From: Chrysochromulina parva
Taxonomy: Eukaryota > Haptophyta > Prymnesiales > Chrysochromulinaceae
Reading direction: 5' to 3'
Assembly: GCA_002887195.1 (NCBI GenBank)
Contig: PJAB01001920.1
Span: 1-11,466, forward strand
Length of the DNA stretch: 11,466 nt
Shown here one piece after another: positions 5,732 to 11,466 of this stretch (within the stretch, counting starts at the first letter, position 1; each line of letters opens with the position of its first letter). The notes under the pieces were generated by a model that had not been told where the DNA came from, searched no databases, and saw only the letters and a program-made list of their open reading frames with translations. Made by a program: the position numbers and the translations under genes.

Positions 5732-8416
5732 TCAGTCGTCGTCACCGACGGCGTCGCGCGCCGCGTATGCCTCGACGCGGTCGTCGGGCTCCATGCCCTG
5801 ATAATCCTCAAAGGAGATGCCGCACTCGCTGCCCACGTCCACCCGCTCCACGAGATCTTTAAACGAGCGCAGCGACTGCAACTTGCCCTCGTATTCGATG
5901 ATGTTGCCGCGCAGGATGCGGATGTTGCACCCGACGCGCACGAAGCCCGAGACCACCTTGCAGCCCGCCACCTTGCCCACTGCGCCGATCTTGAACGTCT
6001 GGAGCACGTCGAGGGTGCCCACGAGAGCGCCAAGCTGCTTCGAGGGCGGCGGCCTGATGAGGGCGGCCATCATGGCCTTCACCTCGTCGAGGCAGTCGTA
6101 CACAATCTGGAACTCCTTGATGGCCACCCCCACCTTGGCCGCCTCCTCCTTCTGCAGCGCGCTTGCGGGCGAGTTGAAGCCCAGGATGGTCGCGGACGAA
6201 ACCGACGCGAGCATGATGTCCTCGTTGGTGATGGCGCCCGCGCCCGAGCGCAGCACGCGCGTCTTCACCTGCAGCTTGTCGTCGGCTGCGCTGAGCTCGG
6301 CCACCGCCCGCGAGAGCGCCTCGGCCGACCCCTGTACGTCGCACTTGACCACAAAGTCGAGCACCTTCGTGGGCAACTCGCCCTCCACCCGCCCGCTCAG
6401 GAACGCCGCGCGGTCGGCCGAGCTTCGCATCGCGAACAGCGCGGACGAGCGCCGGTCGCGGAGCAATCGCTGCCGCGTCTCGGCGAGCTCGCGCGCCGCT
6501 CCCTCCTCGGGCGTCGCCGTGAGCTGGTCGCCTGCCTCGGGCAAGCCCGACAGACCAACAAGCTCGACCACCGCCGAGGGCGGTGCCTCCTCAAGGCGCT
6601 CACCAAACTCGTTGACGAGCGAGCGCACGCGACCCCACTGCGCGCCGGCCACCACGATGTCGCCCACCCGCAGGGTGCCCTTTTGGACGAGCACGGTGGC
6701 GACGGGGCCTTGGCCGGTCACTTGACGCGCCTCAATGACTGCACCGGCCGCGAGCCGGTCCGGGTTGGCCTTGATGTCGAGCACATCGGCCTGCAGCGCA
6801 ATCATCTCCATGAGCGTGTCGAGGCCGTCGCCCGTCTTCGCCGAGACGGGGGCGTGCAGCACGTCCCCACCAAACTCCTCGAGGACCACCTCGTGCTCGA
6901 GGAGCTGGAGCTTCACCTTGGGCATGTCCGCCTCGGGCTTGTCGCTCTTCGTGAAGGCGACAATGACGGGCACGTTGGCCGCCTTGGCCGCGCGTATCGA
7001 CGAGATCGTTTGCTCCATGACGCCCTCGTCCGACGCGACCACAAGGATGACGATGTCGGTCACGTTCGCGCCACGAGATCGCATCTCCGAGAAGGCCGCG
7101 TGCCCCGGCGTGTCGAGGAAGGTCACGGCGCGGCCGGCCTCGTCCTCGGGCCCAACGCCCTCTGGGAAGGGCACCGTGTACGCGCCGATGTTCTGCGTGA
7201 TGCCGCCCGCCTCACCGGCCGCCACGCTGCTCGCCGAAAAGGCACGCGCCCGGTACGCGTCGAGGAGCGACGTCTTCCCGTGATCGACGTGGCCCATGAT
7301 CGTCACGACCGGAGGCCGGCGCTGTAGGGTCTTGTCCTCATCCTCGTCCTCGAGGATACCCAGAGCCGACACGTCTGCGCCCTCGGCATCCTCGAGCGCC
7401 TCGCCGCGCGTCACCTCGGCGCCGTAGCCCTCGGCGATCTTCTGCGCGGTGTCCGCGTCGATGAACTGCGTGATCGAGGCGAGCACGCCCATCTTCATCA
7501 GATCCTTGACCACGGACGCCGCCCCCACGTTCAGCGCGCGCGCCAGATCGCCGACGGTGATAGCCTCGCCCAAAGTCACCTTCGCAGGGCCCGTCTGCAC
7601 CGGCGCCGCCACGCCCGCGTTGCCCTTGGCGCCCTTTTTGCGCGGGTTGCGCGCCATCGCGACCTTTTCGTCCGAGCTCAGCAGGCCGCCACCGCCACGG
7701 CGCTCCTCCTTGCCCTTGACAGCTTTCTTGGGAGCTCGCTCCTCTTCCACACCGCTGCCCTTGCCCTTGCCCTTGTCCTTGTCCTTGTTCACGGCGAGCC
7801 GCCGCAGAGCCGTCGGCTTCGCGGACTCTCCGGTGGGAATCGCCGCGTCCGGATCCCTCGCAAGATCTGCTCCACCTGGCGGCGCGCCGAATGACCGGGG
7901 ACGTGCATCCGGTCCGCCGCGGCCCCGGCCGCGATCCATGTCCGATCCGCCGCGGCCGCTCCCCCGCTGTCCGTACTCGCGCGAGTCGAATGACCGCGGC
8001 GGCGGTGGCGGTAGCCGAATGCGCTGCAGGTACATTGGACTAGTGAGCACGAGCACTGGGCCGCGGTTTTCGCGATCGGCGTCACGATCTCCTCGGTCGC
8101 CACGGTCGCCGCGGTCACCGCGATCGCCACGTTCGCCGCGGTCGTCACGGTTGTAGCCACGACCTCTGCCGCGACCTCTATCATCGCGGTTGTCATAGCG
8201 CTGCTGCGGTGGGCGGGACGGCTGGACGTCACCCAGGCCATCTGCTGCTGCACTGTCTGCCGCTGCACTGTCTGCCGCTGGTAATGAGACCTCCGTTGCA
8301 GTGCAGGTGGCTGTCCTGAGCACGCGCGGATGCACCACGAGGCTCGCGTGCCGCACGGCGGACGGAGGGCGCACGTATGAGCCCGTAGCGAGCAAGCTCA
8401 CTGCCAGCAGCAGCAT
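5732..8416 (-). CDS. infB: Organelle (probably plastid) translation initiation factor IF-2, nuclear-encoded
   Basis: IF-2 is the GTPase that places initiator fMet-tRNA on the small subunit of bacterial-type ribosomes. The frame opens at a TTG (8497), but the first ATG is 8416, with A at -3, giving 894 residues. Parts: signal-peptide-like MLLLAVSLLATGS (1-13) followed by Tyr and a basic Arg/Ser/Ala stretch, as in a bipartite plastid presequence; a disordered Arg/Gly/Asp region (about 73-180) with RGD tandem repeats at 93-111; a KDKDKGKGKGSG run; the IF2_N domain (about 286-334); the G domain with G1 GHVDHGKT (375-382), G2 GGITQNIGAY, G3 DTPGH (435-439), G4 TKSD (489-492; usually NKxD) and G5 SAK (525-527); then domain II, the DVQGSAEAL region of domain III, and the C-terminal domain with ILRGN and ECGI. 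The core is complete. It shares a divergent promoter with the transporter at 8709. Plastid rather than mitochondrial location is inferred from the presequence. Confidence 0.96.
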   Translation of the reverse strand: MLLLAVSLLATGSYVRPPSAVRHASLVVHPRVLRTATCTATEVSLPAADSAAADSAAADGLGDVQPSRPPQQRYDNRDDRGRGRGRGYNRDDRGERGDRGDRGDRGDRGDRDADRENRGPVLVLTSPMYLQRIRLPPPPPRSFDSREYGQRGSGRGGSDMDRGRGRGGPDARPRSFGAPPGGADLARDPDAAIPTGESAKPTALRRLAVNKDKDKGKGKGSGVEEERAPKKAVKGKEERRGGGGLLSSDEKVAMARNPRKKGAKGNAGVAAPVQTGPAKVTLGEAITVGDLARALNVGAASVVKDLMKMGVLASITQFIDADTAQKIAEGYGAEVTRGEALEDAEGADVSALGILEDEDEDKTLQRRPPVVTIMGHVDHGKTSLLDAYRARAFSASSVAAGEAGGITQNIGAYTVPFPEGVGPEDEAGRAVTFLDTPGHAAFSEMRSRGANVTDIVILVVASDEGVMEQTISSIRAAKAANVPVIVAFTKSDKPEADMPKVKLQLLEHEVVLEEFGGDVLHAPVSAKTGDGLDTLMEMIALQADVLDIKANPDRLAAGAVIEARQVTGQGPVATVLVQKGTLRVGDIVVAGAQWGRVRSLVNEFGERLEEAPPSAVVELVGLSGLPEAGDQLTATPEEGAARELAETRQRLLRDRRSSALFAMRSSADRAAFLSGRVEGELPTKVLDFVVKCDVQGSAEALSRAVAELSAADDKLQVKTRVLRSGAGAITNEDIMLASVSSATILGFNSPASALQKEEAAKVGVAIKEFQIVYDCLDEVKAMMAALIRPPPSKQLGALVGTLDVLQTFKIGAVGKVAGCKVVSGFVRVGCNIRILRGNIIEYEGKLQSLRSFKDLVERVDVGSECGISFEDYQGMEPDDRVEAYAARDAVGDDD
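8084..8140 (-). repeat. RGD-type 9-bp tandem repeat inside IF-2
   Basis: Tandem 9-bp units encode R-G-[ED] repeats (RGERGDRGDRGDRGDRGDRD, residues 93-112 of IF-2). Synonymous third-base differences separate the units, so the amino-acid pattern is better kept than the DNA pattern. It lies in the disordered N-terminal extension, outside all known IF-2 domains. Confidence 0.85.
8248..8277 (-). repeat. Two tandem 15-bp units near the IF-2 presequence
   Basis: An exact duplication of a 15-bp unit (ctgcactgtctgccg on the plus strand, at 8248 and 8263) encodes DSAAADSAAAD just downstream of the putative targeting sequence. It looks like a recent slippage duplication. Confidence 0.85.
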
Positions 8417-8708
8417 GGTCAGCGCAGCAAAATCGATGGGGAGACACCGATGTTGGGTACGGTCCAGCTCTCTTCCTACTCTGGGCTCTATCTCCAAGCT
8501 CGAGACCTCGTTCTTCCAGATCGCCCATTTTCACACATGTCCGACGACTTTACCACGAGTAGTCCACGAGTACATGTAACGGGGAAAGCAGTATACGCAC
8601 GTGGTTAAATGCACTCGCGTCCGCTTTCTTATTTGACGTTTCGAACGCGGCCTCGTGGGCGCGTAGGGTTCTAAATCGCGGTGCGCGCCCTGAGACGGCG
8701 TTCGCGCG
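8417..8708. promoter_or_regulatory. Divergent promoter region between IF-2 and amino acid transporter
   Basis: These 292 bp separate the two divergent ATGs. The part up to 8497 is an in-frame open stretch before the IF-2 ATG and is taken here as 5' UTR because no ATG occurs in it. An 8-bp palindrome, tacatgta, lies at about 8571-8578. An AT-richer patch occurs at about 8605-8640. No defined promoter element can be assigned. Confidence 0.4.
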
Positions 8709-10283
8709 ATGCGTACGGCGGTGGCGGAGGCCGCAACATCGCGGTCCACCATGGAGACTCCCATGGTGCAGCGATCGAGTAAGAGTATGCCTAGCTCTGC
8801 ACCGCCTGCCTTGGATTTGCGAGGCACACCACTCTCGCGCCAGGGCTACCTGCCCGACCTTGAGCCACTTATGAAGCCGAGCTCAGATCTTGGGGACCGG
8901 CTTCTCATCCCGCGGTCGCACACGGCAGACGCGGCGTTGAGGCATTTCCCCGAAAAGGAGCCGCCATTTGACAAGGAACACGCTGATCTTTGGGGCACTG
9001 TGTGGAACATGTGCTCCGCCACCCTTGGGGCTGGTGCCCTCTCGTTACCATACGCCTTCCAGCGCCTTGGCGTGGTGGGTGGAGCATTGGCGATTGCGGT
9101 CACGGCCTCCGCAGCGCATTACAGCGTCTCTTTGCTCGTAGGCGCGATCACTGTGTCCGGCGCCAAGTCCTACGAGGAGCTCACAGTGTATTGCTTTGGC
9201 AAGACGATGGGCTTTGTGGTGGAGGTCAACATTCTCGTCTTCTGCTTTGGCTCTGTGATCGCATACACTGTGGCGGTGGGCGACCTACTCGAGCCGGTGT
9301 TGCTGCTCAAGCCGGTGCAGGACGTTGCGCCCTGGCTCGACCGGCAGGTCGTCATGTGCCTCTTCTGGGCCGCTTGCATGCTGCCTCTCTCGCTCGTCGA
9401 GCGCCTCTCGGCATTGCAATGTTCATCGCTCCTCGGCGTGCTTTCGCTCTTCTACCTCGTCCTCTCGGTCGTGGCGCACGCGCTCATCTCACGCGTGTAC
9501 GGGCACACCGACGACCTCGACGCGGCCGCGGCAGCGCTCTACGGGCGCAGCGACGGCGTCTACCTACTCACTCTCTCGTGGGGAAGTCTCGAGGCGTTCT
9601 CGATCATCATGTTTGCCTTCACGATGCAGGTCAACGTGCCCTCGTTGTTCGAGGAGCTGCCGCAGCGCACGCCGCGCCGCATGAGCATCGTCTCAGGCCG
9701 CTGCATGGCGCTCTGCGCCACGAGCTACATGCTCGTCGGACTTGCGGGCTACCGAGACGCGCCCAAGTCTCCGAACGGCAACCTGCTCGGCAATTACTGC
9801 GTGACGTCGTCGGCGCCGACGTCGCGCATGATGCAGGTCGCCTTCGTCGCGATGGCTTTGAGCGTCGTGATGGCGTTCCCGCTCAACATTCATCCGTGCC
9901 GTTACACCCTCGACGTGCTCATCTGCGGGCGGTTTAGCGAGGTCGATCGGACGGTGCGCCACGTGGGGTGGACTCTGTTCATCGCCGGCTCGGGACTCCT
10001 CATCGCCCTCCACGTACCAGGCATCAACATCGTCTTCCAGCTGATGGGCAGCACTTCGTCCGCCTTTGTGTGCTTCGTGCTGCCTGCGGTCTTCGGGCTG
10101 CACCTCGACCTGCCCGAGACGCGTGGCCTCCAAAACGGCCTCGCGTGCCGCGCGCTCTTACTTGGAGGGGCGGCGCTCGGCATCACCGCGACCGCCGTCA
10201 CCATCATCACGATGCTCAACGGCGATGACGGTCCGAGACAAACATATGAGCCATGCAAGCCTCTCCAGTCTCATCCAACATAA
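8709..10283 (+). CDS. Amino acid/auxin permease family transporter (AAAP; SLC38-like)
   Basis: A 524-residue polytopic membrane protein, likely moving amino acids across the plasma membrane or a vacuole/lysosome membrane, with H+ or Na+ coupling as in the family. Residues 1-95 are a hydrophilic, presumably cytosolic tail rich in Ser/Pro. The first membrane segment carries the family hallmark, NMCSATLGAGALSLPYAF (100-117). About 11 segments can be seen: 98-118, 121-147, 170-190, 213-232, 237-261, 290-309, 327-348, 375-395, 416-436, 440-462 and 482-502, matching the family's usual topology. FAFTMQVNVPSLFEEL (303-318) corresponds to the conserved segment-6 region of SLC38 proteins. A 28-residue Asp/Ala loop lies at 262-289 and a short polar tail after 503. 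The start is the first ATG of the frame; later Met codons at 15, 19 and 27 are possible alternatives and would only shorten the tail. Family sure; substrate unknown. Confidence 0.93.
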   Translation: MRTAVAEAATSRSTMETPMVQRSSKSMPSSAPPALDLRGTPLSRQGYLPDLEPLMKPSSDLGDRLLIPRSHTADAALRHFPEKEPPFDKEHADLWGTVWNMCSATLGAGALSLPYAFQRLGVVGGALAIAVTASAAHYSVSLLVGAITVSGAKSYEELTVYCFGKTMGFVVEVNILVFCFGSVIAYTVAVGDLLEPVLLLKPVQDVAPWLDRQVVMCLFWAACMLPLSLVERLSALQCSSLLGVLSLFYLVLSVVAHALISRVYGHTDDLDAAAAALYGRSDGVYLLTLSWGSLEAFSIIMFAFTMQVNVPSLFEELPQRTPRRMSIVSGRCMALCATSYMLVGLAGYRDAPKSPNGNLLGNYCVTSSAPTSRMMQVAFVAMALSVVMAFPLNIHPCRYTLDVLICGRFSEVDRTVRHVGWTLFIAGSGLLIALHVPGINIVFQLMGSTSSAFVCFVLPAVFGLHLDLPETRGLQNGLACRALLLGGAALGITATAVTIITMLNGDDGPRQTYEPCKPLQSHPT

Positions 10284-10756
10284 GCCTCAGCGCGCCGCAG
10301 GGGAGAGTGTGACTGTGCCCGGGGCGCCGGGGGACCGGGGGTCGCGGCACCCGCTCAGGAAAGCTCAGTGCTTTGCGATGACACTGACCTGACATTCCCA
10401 CTGACACATTTTTGAAGAGGGACCCCTTAGAGATCCTATCAGCGCTAGGAAAAAACCGCTCATATACCGGACTTACGAGCGGAGCTGCCTGTGGGTCTGC
10501 GAGACTCCTGGTGAACAATGCTGGTGTTCAGTTACTACATAAACAACAGACAACCTAACGGAAGCCTATCGAATGTGATCTCGAGGCTGAACTAAACTAA
10601 ACTGGACTGCTGGTGAATTTTTCTCCAAAGTTTTTTTCACATTCCTCATTCGGCCAGGTCAAACTCTTCAAACTCTTCAACCACCACAAACACATCAAGC
10701 AATGTCCTCGAGTAGCTCGAATTGACGCGCACGTGGGAGTCTCGTGGGCACCAACT
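10284..10756. other. Intergenic region after the transporter
   Basis: These 473 bp hold the transporter's 3' UTR and the leader of the right-edge gene. The sequence is less GC-rich than the rest. Minor repeats seen: two adjacent copies of aaactcttc (about 10661-10678), actaaactaaact at 10591-10603, and a 7-base T run at about 10631-10637. The plus frame of the next gene is open from 10601, but no ATG occurs in it before 10757. I see no RNA gene or other supported coding region. Confidence 0.4.
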
Positions 10757-11466
10757 ATGGTGAGGCCGATAATACTCCCGCCGGCCGCCCCGACGCACAG
10801 GCCTGCATTTGCATCGGACAGGAGTCACAGGCAATCACTTGCCTCGACGATCAGCTCGCGACGGCTGCAGCGTGCTGCCGGTAGGCGAGAAGGAGATGTG
10901 GCATTGGAGCCCGTCTGCGAGGGAGGCATGGCGGCAACATTTGAAAAGGCATCACCCTACAGGGAAACTGGCTTGGCTTCAACCTCTCCGTTAGCAGAGG
11001 CATGGGCCGAGACAATGGGTGCTAATATGTTGGCGGCCGAGAGGGCGGTGGCCGAGATGGCAGCCGCCAACAAATTGGCGGCCGAGAAGGAGGTGGCCGA
11101 GATGGCAGCCTCTGAGGCTTTGGCTGCCGAGGGGATGGCACTCTTTAGGGCTGGGGCCGAAAGGGCGGCAGTGGACAGGGCAACAAAGTTCGCCTTGGGT
11201 ACGGCAGCTGCCGAGAATGCAATGGCCAAGAGAGCAGCGGCCGAGAAGGCAGCGGCCGAGAAGGCTGCGGCCGAGGCGGCGGCGGCGGCCGAGGTGGCGG
11301 CGGCCGAGGTGGCGGCGGCCGAGGTGGCGGCGGCCGAGGCGGCTTCGGCGGAGGCGGCGGTGGCGGAGGCGGCGGTGGCGGAGGCGGCGGTGGCGGAGGC
11401 GGCGGTGGCGGAGGCGGCGGTGGCGGAGGCGGCGGTGGCGGAGGCGGCGGTGGCGGAGGCGGCGGT
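10757..11466 (+). CDS. Ala/Glu-rich pentad-repeat protein (5' part, runs off right edge)
   Basis: The frame is open from 10601 to the last base. The first ATG is 10757, with A at -3 and G at +4; a second, well-placed ATG is 10928. That gives 236 or 179 residues before the edge. Residues 1-57 are basic and Pro/Ser-rich; after 10928 comes MAATFEKASPYRETGL, then from about 11030 a long Ala/Glu/Lys helix of five-residue units (LAAER, AVAEM, LAAEK, AAEKA, AAEVA), finishing in pure AEAAV repeats. Such Ala/Glu/Lys stretches should form a single long helix or coiled coil; I recognise no family and give no function. The same DNA is also open on the minus strand and partly in another plus frame, because the unit is 15 bp, so the choice of frame rests on length, ATG context and charge pattern. 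The gene may be incomplete because assembly stopped in the repeat. Confidence 0.45.
   Translation, partial: MVRPIILPPAAPTHRPAFASDRSHRQSLASTISSRRLQRAAGRREGDVALEPVCEGGMAATFEKASPYRETGLASTSPLAEAWAETMGANMLAAERAVAEMAAANKLAAEKEVAEMAASEALAAEGMALFRAGAERAAVDRATKFALGTAAAENAMAKRAAAEKAAAEKAAAEAAAAAEVAAAEVAAAEVAAAEAASAEAAVAEAAVAEAAVAEAAVAEAAVAEAAVAEAAVAEAA
11281..11466 (+). repeat. 15-bp tandem repeat array reaching the right edge
   Basis: Four copies of ggcggcggccgaggt (the last ending in c) occupy 11281-11340. After ggcttc, eight exact copies of ggcggaggcggcggt fill 11347-11466 to the final base. Decayed relatives of the same 15-bp and 45-bp units extend left to about 11030 (for example the pair starting at ttggcggccgag, 45 bp apart). 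The gradient from decayed to perfect copies suggests expansion at the right end. Confidence 0.95.

Noticed and set aside
5717..7327. Plus-strand frame of 536 codons rich in His, Arg and Leu
   Set aside because: It is antisense to the conserved IF-2 GTPase and C-terminal domains and is a GC-rich shadow frame.
8417..8497. N-terminal 27-residue extension of IF-2
   Set aside because: It would begin with TTG. The first ATG is 8416, which also puts the signal peptide at the very N-terminus.
10646..10834. Minus-strand 62-codon frame after the transporter
   Set aside because: Short, no recognisable motif, and overlaps the leader of the right-edge plus frame.

Overview
The window looks like nuclear DNA of a eukaryotic microalga. 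It is GC-rich, every readable gene is a single uninterrupted frame starting at ATG, and the proteins carry long Ala/Thr/Pro/Gly low-complexity stretches. A bacterial-type translation initiation factor IF-2 has an N-terminal signal peptide followed by a basic, transit-like stretch, which suggests an organelle factor in an alga with a complex (secondary) plastid. A haptophyte of the Pavlova/Diacronema kind would fit, but this is inference.

Layout, left to right. (1) 1-588, minus: 5' part of an unknown protein running off the left edge. (2) 589-906: divergent promoter region. (3) 907-3342, plus: an 811-residue protein with an 11-residue Ala/Thr/Pro repeat, a degenerate EF-hand pair, RTVSPP motifs and a long C-terminal coiled coil. 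(4) 3658-4509, minus: a mitochondrial carrier (SLC25) with adenine-nucleotide-like contact residues. (5) 4602-5378, minus: a secreted beta-sandwich protein of bacterial style, a candidate for horizontal transfer. (6) 5732-8416, minus: organelle IF-2. (7) 8709-10283, plus: an amino acid/auxin permease (SLC38-like) with about 11 membrane segments. (8) 10757-11466, plus: start of an Ala/Glu-rich protein built on a 15-bp tandem repeat that runs into the right edge.

The genes do not form a pathway; they are independent housekeeping and accessory genes packed with 90-470 bp between them. For two of them (IF-2 and the secreted protein) the longest open frame begins at a TTG, so the true first ATG lies further in. 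In both cases that ATG puts a signal peptide exactly at the N-terminus. The two edge genes are incomplete here. No RNA gene, transposon, CRISPR array or prokaryotic operon signal was seen. The most unusual items are the EF-hand/repeat/coiled-coil protein, the bacterial-style secreted protein, and the right-edge repeat, which is open in more than one frame.
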